From an uncultured Prevotella sp. (GTDB taxonomy: Bacteria > Bacteroidota > Bacteroidia > Bacteroidales > Bacteroidaceae): a stretch of DNA of 43,970 nucleotides. The stretch lies in assembly GCA_900316295.1 (NCBI GenBank), contig ONCJ01000023.1, forward strand, positions 1-43,970, given 5' to 3'. Both the position numbers and the translations under genes were made by a program. The notes beneath the pieces are model-generated. The model worked only from the letters and a program-made list of their open reading frames with translations, did no database searches and was not told the DNA's origin. The number at the start of each line of letters is the position of its first letter. Position 1 is the stretch's first letter. This document shows positions 1-8,005 of the stretch, one piece after another.

Positions 1-16
1 TAAAAAAAACTGCAAC

Positions 17-655
17 GTGCCGACAACCATCATAATTGAAGGTGAAAGGCGCAAAGTTGATGAGGCTTTAAGACTGGCTTTGCAAAACACTCAGTGCGCA
101 TATTCGGCACTTAGAGAACTTGAGGACTTGGGCGAAATCCCAGAACCGCACAATTGTACTTCGCAGTGGTTGGACTCCGTTATTACGAAGAAGAAAGAAG
201 CCGTGCAACATGCCGACTTCCTAACCAAAGAACAAAAGTTAGCATTAGTCGAGCAATGGGAAAAGTTGGCAAAAACGGCATCTGGCTATGTCGGAATTAT
301 CCAGAGTTTTATTTCAAGTATTCCGTATCATCAATTTGGCTACGACGAAGAAACGGCAAACATCTACATTAAGGACTTTGCGACATTGGTTAACAGCCGT
401 TGCGTTCGTTCCGTTCCGGCTGAGGCTCGTACTCATTATCAACTTATTCAGAATGCCAAAAAAGCAATTCAAAACCTCCGAGAGTGGGAAAATGGCGAAG
501 ACCTGAAGAAGTACAGACTCGAAGAATTGTTTGCCATGACACCAAAACAAATTGCCGAGGAATGGGCGACGGGAAATAACAAGATTGATCACCGTTACGA
601 CCATTTGCCCGGAATAGTTGAACAACGCAAACTTAACACGGGAAAATACCTATAA
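17..655 (+). CDS. Hypothetical protein of an integrated element, possibly 5'-partial
   Basis: This is an unrecognised soluble protein of about 212 residues, rich in charged and helical segments, with no signal peptide or membrane segment. The first in-frame start visible is GTG at 17, but the frame is open to the left edge (codons from base 2), so the true start may lie outside the window. It is followed closely by a second small gene and lies about 1 kb from a tRNA-like attachment site, so I infer that it is cargo or an accessory gene of an integrative element or prophage. No catalytic motif is apparent. Confidence 0.6.
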   Translation: MPTTIIIEGERRKVDEALRLALQNTQCAYSALRELEDLGEIPEPHNCTSQWLDSVITKKKEAVQHADFLTKEQKLALVEQWEKLAKTASGYVGIIQSFISSIPYHQFGYDEETANIYIKDFATLVNSRCVRSVPAEARTHYQLIQNAKKAIQNLREWENGEDLKKYRLEELFAMTPKQIAEEWATGNNKIDHRYDHLPGIVEQRKLNTGKYL

Positions 656-677
656 ATTCAAACTAAAAAAAACAAAT

Positions 678-932
678 ATGGTTACATTCACAGCACAACA
701 GATTGAGGGTTTCACCCGCGAAGAAAAGGAAATGCTTTACAATCTGGCACAACGTCACTTTGTAGAAATCCCCCAGGAGCTTGAAGACTTCAAAAAGCAA
801 GCCGACGAAGAACATAACTTGGTGCGCAAACATCTTGAAGAAAAGTTTGCAAAGGAGAAGGACGACGAGAATTACGCTAAGTGGCTGGAGTCGCAGTTTG
901 ACACCAACCAGCCAACGACCCAGTTCTTTTAA
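678..932 (+). CDS. Small hypothetical protein of the same element
   Basis: An 84-residue acidic, Lys/Glu-rich protein, probably all helical, beginning MVTFTAQQIEGF. I chose ATG 678 rather than the in-frame ATG at 618 because the 618 start overlaps the preceding gene and because an A-rich leader lies just before 678. It follows the upstream gene by 22 bp and is probably cotranscribed with it. No family is recognised. After its stop, an inverted repeat (955-962 with 981-988) could act as a weak terminator, but it has no strong T run. Confidence 0.55.
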   Translation: MVTFTAQQIEGFTREEKEMLYNLAQRHFVEIPQELEDFKKQADEEHNLVRKHLEEKFAKEKDDENYAKWLESQFDTNQPTTQFF

Positions 933-1031
933 TGTTATTTCTTCTTTTTGGGTGGGGTTGTGTTTCGGGCAATGCCGTTGCACAACCCTCCTTTCTATAA
1001 TTTCTTATAATGAAAACAAAAGGAAAAAACA

Positions 1032-1355
1032 ATGATTATACGAAATAAAAGACAACCGAGCAACACAGCCGAAGAAATAACATTTTCGCTTGCATTAACA
1101 GTTGCTGACGTGCGGCAATGGCTTGAGCATTATTACACGCTTGCTGGATTGTTGCCGCTTTCTCAAAGTGATTTTATCTATTTCCTGCAGCATTCACATC
1201 TTAAAGAGTTTCCCGCAAAACATTCCGCATGGATCTGCACTTGGGCGTGGAATACAGCACTAAGACATGAATTTATTACACCTTCTGACGTTGCGGATGG
1301 CATGTTTTATATTTCGGCAAGAAATGTATTGCCCAGACAAGGAGTAAGGAAATAA
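1032..1355 (+). CDS. Hypothetical protein near the element end
   Basis: A 107-residue protein beginning MIIRNKRQPSNT, with several Trp and His residues (WICTWAW near residues 67-73) and no signal peptide or transmembrane segment. It is the last gene before the attachment-site region. The size and position fit a small orphan gene of a phage-like or conjugative element. I recognise no family and assign no function. The reading frame is clean, and no competing frame on the other strand looks more protein-like. Confidence 0.5.
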   Translation: MIIRNKRQPSNTAEEITFSLALTVADVRQWLEHYYTLAGLLPLSQSDFIYFLQHSHLKEFPAKHSAWICTWAWNTALRHEFITPSDVADGMFYISARNVLPRQGVRK

Positions 1356-1457
1356 ACATGTCTTTCGCGCGCGCGCATGTACTGAAAGTTTGTGGCTGAC
1401 TTTTCATCGGAAGAAATAAAAATCTGGCAGAAAAGGGAAAAGCCGAAAAATATTTGT

Positions 1458-1517
1458 TACCTTTGCACATGAAATTTTGCTGACCGCTACTGCCCGTGAT
1501 GGGTGGGGCGGTTTTTT
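1458..1517 (+). ncRNA. Candidate short transcript: promoter followed closely by a terminator
   Basis: A Bacteroidota -7 element TACCTTTG lies at 1458-1465. The -33 element is not clear. About 20 bp later a GC-rich hairpin with ACCGC (1483-1487) pairing to GCGGT (1508-1512) runs into six T residues (1512-1517). The transcript would be about 45 nt. The only start codon in it opens a four-codon peptide, MKFC. It may be a small RNA or a leader with attenuation. This is inference from promoter-like and terminator-like sequence only. Confidence 0.35.
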
Positions 1518-1538
1518 CTGAAATCATTACAATCTTTC

Positions 1539-1592
1539 TTGCTACATTTTTGCTACATTTTTGCTACACTTTTTCTTAATTTTGCTACATTT
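1539..1592 (+). repeat. Four 11-bp repeats, candidate integrase arm sites
   Basis: Copies of TTGCTACATTT start at 1539, 1550, 1561 (TTGCTACACTT) and 1582. The first three are spaced by 11 bp and the last by 21 bp, so they would lie on nearly the same face of the helix. Their position about 90 bp inside a tRNA-like attachment core matches where tyrosine recombinases have arm-type binding sites. That role is inferred from position and spacing. Confidence 0.5.
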
Positions 1593-1680
1593 TATTTAAT
1601 CTGCCATTTTTGCATAAAACCCACAAAACACTGAAAAAGAACACATTAAACGTTAATTAAGATTTTTTGAAAATAAATAA

Positions 1681-1706
1681 TTTTGTGCGAGTCCCACCGG
1701 GCACCC
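1681..1706 (+). mobile_element. tRNA-like 3' end, probable attachment site (element boundary)
   Basis: The segment GCGAGTCCCACCGGGCACC (1687-1705) resembles a tRNA T-loop, T-stem and acceptor strand, with CCA-like bases after it. The AT-rich sequence upstream cannot form the rest of a tRNA, so this is an isolated 3' end. Integrative elements that insert in tRNA 3' ends leave exactly this structure. The strong terminator directly downstream is probably the terminator of the original tRNA gene. The tRNA identity cannot be fixed from the fragment, although a Leu-type acceptor is possible. Confidence 0.55.
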
Positions 1707-1707
1707 A

Positions 1708-1749
1708 AAAGAGAGTGCTGATAGTCATTTGATTATCAGCACTCTCTTT
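1708..1749 (+). terminator. Strong hairpin terminator after the tRNA-like end
   Basis: A perfect 16-bp stem pairs 1708-1723 with 1734-1749 around a 10-nt loop. The stem is flanked by A residues on the left and ends in T residues on the right, so it could work in both directions. It would stop transcription from the tRNA side and also help end the permease gene that reads leftward and stops at 1784. Confidence 0.8.
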
Positions 1750-1783
1750 ATATATCCATATTGTTTTGCTCAACGGAAATAGT

Positions 1784-2704
1784 TTAGCCCTTCCCCTTAT
1801 TAATAATGTATATACCGATAGTGGCGAGTCCTCCAGCTATAGCATATTTAGGCTGGAAGGTTTCACCGAGGCAAAGGCACGAGGTGACGGCTCCTACTAT
1901 CGGTATCAGCGAATTGTATATGGCGACCTTGCCTATAGGATTACAGCTGAGCAACTTGTTGTATAGTGCGAATCCGAGTGCCGAGATAGCAATGAGCAGC
2001 AGGAGACAGATGATACCAAGCAGACTGACATGTGGTAGCGTGCCTCCTAACAACAGTCCAGGAACAATCAGGAGCATGCCACCTATGGTGAGGCTATAGC
2101 CCGTTCCGACAAATACGTCTATCCTGCGACTCAGTCCGCGTGTCATCAGATTGGCACATGCCGAGCAAAGGGCATTTAGGATAATCATACCGTCGCCCAG
2201 CCAACTAAACTTGCCACTATCTGCCCCACCGAGGTTGAGTGTGAGGATGCCAGCAAATCCGATACTGCAGCCAAGTATCTTTCGGGAGGTCAGCTTGTCG
2301 GTCTTGAAACAGGCACACGCCAACAGTACGACGAGGAATGTACCAAGAGAGTTAAGGATAGCGGCTCGCGACCCTTCGCTATGTGACATGCCGACATAGA
2401 AGAAGAAATAGTGTAGTGCGGTATTCATCAGCGCAAAGGCGAGGATGAACCACCAGTCGCTACGCTTGCTCTTCCTGAACGAGCGACCGCTTCCGCGTGC
2501 TACAGAAAGGATGATCAGACCTGCGGCTGCAAATCGTATTCCTGCAAAAAGCATCTTACCTCCGGTCATATCCGCAGTTATGCCAAAGGCATTGAATCCT
2601 ATCTTTATCAGAGGGAAAGCCCATCCCCATGCTATAGCGGCAGTGAGGGCAAAAGCTACTACCCACGCTGGTTGCTGGAAGATGGAGGTCCTTGTTTGTT
2701 CCAT
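1784..2704 (-). CDS. EamA/DMT-superfamily permease
   Basis: A 306-residue inner-membrane protein with about ten hydrophobic segments, arranged as two EamA-type halves of about 140 residues each, as in the drug/metabolite transporter (RhaT/YdcZ-like) superfamily. The first half contains WGWAFPLIKIGF, and the second half ends with the typical LGETFQPKYAIAGGLATIG stretch. The family exports or imports small metabolites; the substrate cannot be told from sequence. I chose the start MEQTRTS (ATG at 2704) because a longer frame to 2860 would run through the promoter region and add 52 unlikely residues. A -7 element TAATTTTG (2732-2725) with a TTTG 22 bp upstream lies on the minus strand. The gene is monocistronic and divergent from the next gene. 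Confidence 0.85.
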   Translation of the reverse strand: MEQTRTSIFQQPAWVVAFALTAAIAWGWAFPLIKIGFNAFGITADMTGGKMLFAGIRFAAAGLIILSVARGSGRSFRKSKRSDWWFILAFALMNTALHYFFFYVGMSHSEGSRAAILNSLGTFLVVLLACACFKTDKLTSRKILGCSIGFAGILTLNLGGADSGKFSWLGDGMIILNALCSACANLMTRGLSRRIDVFVGTGYSLTIGGMLLIVPGLLLGGTLPHVSLLGIICLLLLIAISALGFALYNKLLSCNPIGKVAIYNSLIPIVGAVTSCLCLGETFQPKYAIAGGLATIGIYIINKGKG

Positions 2705-2724
2705 AACATATACTTTTTGAGGAC

Positions 2725-2774
2725 GCAAAATTACTGCATTTTTGTGAGATATTACCAAAAAAGTCGTATTTTTG
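2725..2774. promoter_or_regulatory. Overlapping divergent promoters
   Basis: Plus strand: TTTG at 2741-2744 and TATTTTTG at 2767-2774 (22 bp apart) serve the gene at 2840. Minus strand: TTTG at 2759-2756 and TAATTTTG at 2732-2725 serve the permease. The two promoters interleave, so RNA polymerase probably cannot occupy both at once. Confidence 0.6.
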
Positions 2775-2839
2775 CATTTTAGGAACATTCTCACTTTTAG
2801 TGGTGAGAGGTGAGAGGTGAGTAAAATAAAAGAACCTGA

Positions 2840-3511
2840 ATGAACAAAATAGAGATACATTCATGTCCAGAGATGATAGACTACATCCAGGAGGTGGGCT
2901 TGCTACCCCTGCTCAATAGCGGCATACCAGGTTATTCGGCTGAGGATATTGTCAGCGAGGAGTGCCGCTATGTGGTATTCCCTGACGGTGGTTGGGACTG
3001 GCCGTTATGGAAGTGGAAGGGACAGATTGTAGCAGAAGGCAACTGCGTATACGGAAAGTTCTTTGCAGGCAAAGCAGGATTTGTCAGTCGTGAGTGGTGG
3101 CCCGACCTATACAACTACCGTCGCTCAAAGAGTCAGGAGCCAGAAGAAGGCACCATTGAGGATGCCATCCTTCAGACCCTGCACGAGAATGGCAGCATGA
3201 TAACCCGAGAATTACGTGCTGCCTGCGGCTTCACAGGAAAGAATATGCGTAGCAAGTTTGATGGTTATATCACACGTCTGCAAGGGGCGTGCCGCATTGT
3301 CACCGAAGACTTCATATATCCCACTGACAAACATGGCAGGGAGTACGGATGGGGATGGGCTCTTCTTTCTCTACCAGAGCAGTTGCTCGGCAGGGAAGCC
3401 TGTCGTTGCGACCGCACCCCCGAGGAGTCGTATGCCCGACTCCACGACCATCTACGCACTCTCCTGCCACAGGCAACAGAAAGGCAGATCGAGAAGATGA
3501 TTAGTCGCTGA
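2840..3511 (+). CDS. AlkZ-related protein (winged-helix, YcaQ-like region)
   Basis: A 223-residue soluble protein beginning [12 protein letters not shown]. It has a Trp-rich N-terminal part ([12 protein letters not shown] near residues 50-61) and a central helical segment around residues 104-140, where [11 protein letters not shown] looks like a winged-helix recognition region. This pattern matches Bacteroidota proteins annotated as AlkZ-related, which resemble part of the AlkZ/YcaQ DNA glycosylase family but are shorter than a full glycosylase of about 400 residues. The name comes from my recall of the family. Glycosylase activity is not shown by any motif here. It overlaps the gpmI stop by 11 bp in convergent orientation. 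Confidence 0.55.
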   Translation: MNKIEIHSCPEMIDYIQEVGLLPLLNSGIPGYSAEDIVSEECRYVVFPDGGWDWPLWKWKGQIVAEGNCVYGKFFAGKAGFVSREWWPDLYNYRRSKSQEPEEGTIEDAILQTLHENGSMITRELRAACGFTGKNMRSKFDGYITRLQGACRIVTEDFIYPTDKHGREYGWGWALLSLPEQLLGREACRCDRTPEESYARLHDHLRTLLPQATERQIEKMISR

Positions 3512-5168
3512 TGAGACTCTTGCCTGTCATCTCCTTAGGCTGTTCCAGCCGCATGATATACAGGATTGAGGGAGCCACGTCTGCCAAGACTCCATTCTGC
3601 ACCTTTGCATTCTTGTTCTCTGTCACATAGATGAAAGGAACAGGGTTGAGAGAATGTGCAGTATTAGGGGTGCCATCGGCATTGAGAGCATGATCGGCAT
3701 TCCCATGGTCGGCGGTGATGACGGTTTCATAGCCCATCGCCTTAGCGGTTTCCACCACCTCCCTCAGACACTGATCTATCGTCTCGACGGCTGTCCCGAT
3801 GGCTGTGTATACGCCTGTATGTCCCACCATATCGCTGTTGGCGAAATTAGCAACGATCCAGTCGTACTTCTTTGTTTTGAGCGCCTCCACCAACTTGTCT
3901 TTAACCTCGTAAGCCGACATCTCTGGCTTCATGTCATACGTAAGCACATCGGGAGATTGGACCAGAATACGGTCTTCACCTTCGAATGGCTCCTCACGCC
4001 CTCCATTGATAAAGAATGTCACGTGGGCATATTTCTCCGTCTCAGCGACATGTAGCTGCTTCAGCTTCTTGCTGGCGATATATTCGCCAAGTGAATTTCC
4101 AACATTATCTTTGGGAAAGAGAACATGAACACCAGTGAACGATGCATCGTATGGAGTCATGCAGTAGAACTGCAGATTGGGGATGGTAGTCATATCCTGC
4201 TCATCCATATCTTTTTGCGTAAGCACCGTCGTCAACTCTTTGGCACGATCATTGCGAAAGTTATAGAAGATGACGACATCGCCCTCCTTGATACGTCCGT
4301 CAACACTGCTATTGACAAGCGGTTCCATGAACTCGTCGGTATTCTTATGCTCTTCGGTGTGGCTATCATAACAGGACTGCACGCCATCTACCATATCAGT
4401 CACCTCACGTCCTTTGCCATATACAAGGAGGTCATAAGCCACCTTGATGCGGTCCCAGCGGTTGTCGCGGTCCATAGCATAGAATCGACCGATGGCAGAT
4501 GCGATAGTACCCACGCCCACCTCGTCTATATGTTTTTGCAGGTCAGCGATGAAGCCCTTGCCCGACTTTGGATCAGTGTCACGACCATCCATAAAACAAT
4601 GTACATAACAATTCTCGATGTCATATATCTTAGCTATATCAATAAGTTTCAGCAAGTGATCGAACGACGAATGAACGCCACCTGTAGAAGTCAACCCCAT
4701 GAGGTGAAGACTCTTGCCGTTTGATTTGGCATAACCATAAGCCGACTTGATTTCGGGATTATCCAGAATGGAGCCGTCGGCACAGGCACGATTGATTTTC
4801 ACTAAATCCTGATAGACGACACGTCCGGCACCAATATTGAGATGTCCCGTCTCCGAGTTGCCCATCTGACCATCAGGCAGACCGACATACTCTCCAGAAG
4901 CCTGCAACAAGGAGTTGGGATAGGTAGCATTAAGGTAGTCCATATAGGGAGTGGATGTCTGATATATCACGTCACCCTCGCTCTTGTCGCCGATGCCCCA
5001 ACCATCGAGGATGATCAGCAATGCCCTCTTGGCATCGTCCTCCCGTTGTGGTGTGTCGCTGACGGTGTCGTTCGAAGAGCATGCCGCAAACAAGCCTGCC
5101 ATATAGCATGCAATGGCAAACATAAATGGTCGGATAGCAACTACCCTCCTTCGCTTAATACTACACAT
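3501..5168 (-). CDS. gpmI: 2,3-bisphosphoglycerate-independent phosphoglycerate mutase with a lipoprotein signal
   Basis: The enzyme interconverts 3- and 2-phosphoglycerate. The alkaline-phosphatase-superfamily core is complete: ILDGWG (Asp 55), the phosphoserine loop [10 protein letters not shown] (Ser 105), the substrate residues GRDTDPKSG, and the C-terminal metal motifs NSDMVGHTG and TADHGNADH. The core matches the usual length of about 505 residues. Ahead of it is an extension of about 50 residues: [10 protein letters not shown], a hydrophobic stretch and the lipobox LFAAC followed by SSND, giving lipid attachment at Cys 30. The protein should therefore be exported, which is odd for a glycolytic enzyme. 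A longer frame starts at 5297, but this would cover the promoter of the divergent gene, so 5168 (or 5183) is preferred. No second gpm gene is in view. Confidence 0.88.
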   Translation of the reverse strand: MCSIKRRRVVAIRPFMFAIACYMAGLFAACSSNDTVSDTPQREDDAKRALLIILDGWGIGDKSEGDVIYQTSTPYMDYLNATYPNSLLQASGEYVGLPDGQMGNSETGHLNIGAGRVVYQDLVKINRACADGSILDNPEIKSAYGYAKSNGKSLHLMGLTSTGGVHSSFDHLLKLIDIAKIYDIENCYVHCFMDGRDTDPKSGKGFIADLQKHIDEVGVGTIASAIGRFYAMDRDNRWDRIKVAYDLLVYGKGREVTDMVDGVQSCYDSHTEEHKNTDEFMEPLVNSSVDGRIKEGDVVIFYNFRNDRAKELTTVLTQKDMDEQDMTTIPNLQFYCMTPYDASFTGVHVLFPKDNVGNSLGEYIASKKLKQLHVAETEKYAHVTFFINGGREEPFEGEDRILVQSPDVLTYDMKPEMSAYEVKDKLVEALKTKKYDWIVANFANSDMVGHTGVYTAIGTAVETIDQCLREVVETAKAMGYETVITADHGNADHALNADGTPNTAHSLNPVPFIYVTENKNAKVQNGVLADVAPSILYIMRLEQPKEMTGKSLISD

Positions 5169-5272
5169 AAATCCCTGCCCCATTAACAAATAGTTTTTTG
5201 AACTTGGTACAAAGAAAAGGCTTTTTTCTGAGATTACCAAACATTCATCCAAAGATTTTACTTCGTCTTTTG

Positions 5273-5304
5273 TTTGTGTTTCTACCAAATTATTCATACT
5301 TTTG
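5273..5304 (+). promoter_or_regulatory. Promoter of the exported protein gene at 5354
   Basis: TTTG at 5273-5276 and TACTTTTG at 5297-5304 are separated by 20 bp, matching the Bacteroidota vegetative promoter. Transcription would start about 5310, leaving a leader of about 45 nt. Confidence 0.7.
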
Positions 5305-5353
5305 TAGATGAATTATAAAACTTACATTGACACAACCCTAAAATCCTACAGCT

Positions 5354-6538
5354 ATGAAACGAACCATGCGGCTTATGACTGTTATCATCCTATTGCTCAC
5401 AGTCAGTGTTTTATCACATGCACAGGACGACATCGACTACGAACAACAAGGCAAGGCTACAACATGGTATGCCGATCGTGCCGATGGCATACTGATACGC
5501 TTCGAGGGACTACGGCACGACTCCAGCCAACTGCCACAGAAATGTTCTGTCATACCATATAGTAAGGCGGGCAGTCTGGGCTTCGCCTTGGTAGTATCGA
5601 CATGGGACGAGCGCCAGATCATCCTCTTCACGCCCAAGGGCAACGACGTGAGCGGAAAGGTTGTCAACCGCAACGACCTGCCCAACGACATCTACTGGGG
5701 TAGCATCAGTGAGCTGGGAGTACATGCCACCAAGAGCAGCGACATCACCCTGTCAGAGCGCCCCCTGCCCGTGCGCGGTGTCGACAAGGACCGCAACAAC
5801 TATAAGGTGGTGATAGACCACGAGAAAGGCATCGATCCTGGCGAATACAAGCAGATGATATTCAAGCCTCATAAGAATGCCGTCCGTCTGGAATCTTCCC
5901 ACAACCAGGTAGAGAGGGACGAACAAGGCGCCATCGCTAAGAATGAGCTCCAATATGTCTTCAAGCTCAAAGACCCTGCCGTCACCAATAAGATGTTCCG
6001 TGGATACAACGACGACGAGGCTCTGCCTTGGATTGTAAAGAACAGCTTCTTCGACAATCACACTCTCCTGCAATACAACCGATGGAAAGGGGGTGAGCCG
6101 ATAAAGAAAGCGAGTGCCTACGAGAAGCAGATCATCAGCAACTACTACGGCGGACGCCCCATCAAGGAGACACGATGGCTGGCAACATTAGAAACTGCCG
6201 AACGTACATTCTACGCAGTACAGTTCGAGCATCAAGGCACCGAAGCACTCGCAGCCCTTGTTTGCATAGCTGAGGGCGAGGTGGTATCTACATGGGAGTT
6301 TCATGGTACGATAGAAACATCACCATACGACACCACACAGTCAGTCTGGTTTGTCGACGACGAGGGCGACTTCATGGGCCACGCTCCCGAGATTCACTGT
6401 ATGGTAGCCACAGACCAGGGACTGGAGCTCTACGTCCGTCTGTTCGGCGGAGAGAGCGTACAATACTTCATTCTGCGTGAGATGAGTTCGGTATGGATGG
6501 AGATGCAGGCAGACATATGGGTATATGTGTGGGACTAA
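5354..6538 (+). CDS. Exported protein of unknown function
   Basis: A 394-residue protein with a clear N-terminal signal peptide: basic MKRTMR, a hydrophobic stretch, and cleavage after SHA before QDD. No lipobox cysteine is present, so it is probably periplasmic or secreted. The rest is soluble and rich in beta-strand-like segments and aromatic residues (for example the C-terminal QADIWVYVWD). No enzyme motif is visible. It has its own promoter, and its stop codon overlaps the end of the convergent aminotransferase gene by 4 bp. The gene is divergent from gpmI, which is also predicted to be exported, but a functional link is only a guess. Confidence 0.7.
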   Translation: MKRTMRLMTVIILLLTVSVLSHAQDDIDYEQQGKATTWYADRADGILIRFEGLRHDSSQLPQKCSVIPYSKAGSLGFALVVSTWDERQIILFTPKGNDVSGKVVNRNDLPNDIYWGSISELGVHATKSSDITLSERPLPVRGVDKDRNNYKVVIDHEKGIDPGEYKQMIFKPHKNAVRLESSHNQVERDEQGAIAKNELQYVFKLKDPAVTNKMFRGYNDDEALPWIVKNSFFDNHTLLQYNRWKGGEPIKKASAYEKQIISNYYGGRPIKETRWLATLETAERTFYAVQFEHQGTEALAALVCIAEGEVVSTWEFHGTIETSPYDTTQSVWFVDDEGDFMGHAPEIHCMVATDQGLELYVRLFGGESVQYFILREMSSVWMEMQADIWVYVWD

Positions 6539-7644
6539 AACCCATTGACAGCCTCAACGACTGCCTTGGCTTCTTCCATAGTCAAGGCAGGACTCATAGG
6601 CAGGCTGAGCTCTTCCCGATGGATGAACTCAGTCACAGGTAGCGACCAGCCGTTCCACTCCTTATAGCATGCCTGTTTATGAGGAGGTATGGGATAATGT
6701 ATCACCGTCTCTATTCCCTTGTCTGCAAGATATTGTTGCAACATATCACGCTCCTCACACAGCACGGGGAAGACATGATATACATTCTGTTCGTCAGGCA
6801 ACAATCGCGGCAGACGGATTTTAGGATTGTCAATATTCTCAATATAACAATGTGCTATCCGTCGGCGGCGGTCATTATCCTCGTCCAGATAGCGCAGCTT
6901 TACGCCCAGCATAGCCGCCTGTATCTCGTCGAGCCTACTATTCATGCCACGATAATCAAACACATACTTCCTGCTTGACCCATAATTGGCAATAGCCCTC
7001 ACCGCCTCCGCCAGCTCTTTGTCGTTGGTAGTCACAGCGCCGCCATCACCCAGAGCTCCAAGGTTCTTGCCTGGATAGAAGCTATGTCCTGCAGCATCAC
7101 CAAGACTGCCTGTGAGGTAAGAGTTACCGTTATCGTTAAACCTGCAACCATGTGCCTGTGCATTATCCTCCACCAGTTTCAGGTTATACCTCCTGCACAT
7201 CTCCCCTATCCTCTCAGTATAGGCACACCGTCCATAGAGGTGCACTATCATTATCGACCGTGTCCGTGGAGTTATCGCCCTCTCTATCAGCCTGTCATCA
7301 ATCTCCAGCGTCTCCCTGTCAGGTTCCACCAGCACAGGCTTCAGTCCATTCTCGGTTATGGCAAGGATAGATGCTATATACGTATTGGCAGGCACTATCA
7401 CCTCATCGCCAGGCACCAAGACACCCATCTCGATATACGCACGATAGATCAACGTGAGAGCATCCAATCCATTTGCGACGCCCACACAATGCTCAGTACC
7501 TATATACCGCGCATATTCCCGTTCAAACGCCTTGGTTGCCTCACCTCGCAAGTACCACCCCGACGCTATCACCTCCTCAGCAGCCCTGCCAATCTCCTCA
7601 GCATGCAGCTCAGTCACCGCCTTCAGATCCAAGAATCTTATCAT
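6535..7644 (-). CDS. DegT/DnrJ/EryC1/StrS sugar aminotransferase
   Basis: This 369-residue protein is a PLP-dependent aminotransferase acting on keto-sugar nucleotides. The PLP-binding lysine is Lys 193 in GHSFYPGKNLGALGDGG, and the cofactor-ring aspartate is Asp 160 in VEDNAQAHG. The length is normal for the family. Overall it looks closest to FdtB/QdtB-type enzymes that make dTDP-3-amino-3,6-dideoxyhexoses, but the substrate cannot be set from sequence alone. No dTDP-glucose dehydratase, isomerase or acyltransferase lies in the window, so partner genes must be elsewhere. The -7 element TACCTTTG (7660-7653) lies only 8 bp before the ATG, so the mRNA may be leaderless. Confidence 0.88.
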   Translation of the reverse strand: MIRFLDLKAVTELHAEEIGRAAEEVIASGWYLRGEATKAFEREYARYIGTEHCVGVANGLDALTLIYRAYIEMGVLVPGDEVIVPANTYIASILAITENGLKPVLVEPDRETLEIDDRLIERAITPRTRSIMIVHLYGRCAYTERIGEMCRRYNLKLVEDNAQAHGCRFNDNGNSYLTGSLGDAAGHSFYPGKNLGALGDGGAVTTNDKELAEAVRAIANYGSSRKYVFDYRGMNSRLDEIQAAMLGVKLRYLDEDNDRRRRIAHCYIENIDNPKIRLPRLLPDEQNVYHVFPVLCEERDMLQQYLADKGIETVIHYPIPPHKQACYKEWNGWSLPVTEFIHREELSLPMSPALTMEEAKAVVEAVNGF

Positions 7645-7652
7645 ATCAATTG

Positions 7653-7681
7653 CAAAGGTATATATTTTTTTCGTACCTTTG
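7653..7681. promoter_or_regulatory. Back-to-back -7 elements
   Basis: CAAAGGTA (7653-7660, a minus-strand TACCTTTG) and TACCTTTG (7674-7681, plus strand) form an inverted pair around a 13-bp AT-rich centre. The left one drives the aminotransferase. The right one would transcribe through the palindrome array at 7732. Neither has an obvious TTTG at -33. Confidence 0.45.
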
Positions 7682-7731
7682 AATAGAAGAAAAACAAATT
7701 TTGTACAGTTGTTGCTTGAGTTTGAGGTCGC

Positions 7732-7809
7732 AAACTCGCAGTTTAAGGCCGCAAACTCGCAGTTTAAGGCCGCAAACCGTTGGTTTTAGGCCTTAAACCA
7801 ACGGTTTGC
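7732..7809 (+). repeat. Array of four 13-bp palindromes at exact 21-bp spacing
   Basis: Inverted repeats of the form AAACT-CGC-AGTTT start at 7732 and 7753. AAACC-GTT-GGTTT starts at 7774 and AAACC-AAC-GGTTT at 7795. The arms co-vary: both halves changed from T/A to C/G in the last two units. Units 3 and 4 also form a near-perfect 38-bp palindrome (7772-7809, one mismatch). No open reading frame or spacer diversity is present. The 21-bp period equals two helical turns, which suggests binding of a protein along one face. The function is unknown. Confidence 0.75.
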
Positions 7810-8005
7810 AAGTCCAAACTACAGACATTACGGTGTGATAACATCCCGAATCGAGTACGGAGGGAGGACTATCCTGACCAAACCGCCCCTGTCAGGGATA
7901 CTTATGAAAATGTTAAAATGCACATTCCGACAACAAAAAAACGCAGTACCACTCACATAATACGAAAAATTTTAGTAAGTTTGCACAATAAACAAAACAA
8001 ACGAG
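7810..8005. other. Intergenic stretch with inverted repeat and candidate promoter
   Basis: The stretch contains no convincing gene. An imperfect hairpin pairs 7870-7878 with 7891-7900 and has no T run after it. A -7 element TAAGTTTG at 7976-7983 lies 23 bp before the gene at 8006 and is the likely promoter, although no good TTTG -33 element is seen. Confidence 0.4.

Noticed and set aside
1681-1706. Complete tRNA gene
   Set aside because: The 80 bp upstream is AT-rich and cannot form acceptor, D and anticodon arms. Only the 3' end is present.
4125-4724. A 199-codon frame antisense to gpmI
   Set aside because: The opposite strand encodes a complete, recognisable phosphoglycerate mutase; the antisense product has no family features.
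5168-5297. Longer N terminus of gpmI from ATG 5297
   Set aside because: It would begin inside the divergent promoter of the gene at 5354 and put a lipoprotein signal 43 residues inside the protein, where it could not work well.
7084-7686. A 200-codon frame antisense to the aminotransferase
   Set aside because: It is Pro/His/Leu-rich, as expected of the complement of the clear DegT-family gene.
7732-7809. CRISPR array
   Set aside because: Units are adjacent palindromes without variable spacers of 30-40 bp, and no cas genes are in the window. The arrays at 13125 and 43531 fail for the same reason.
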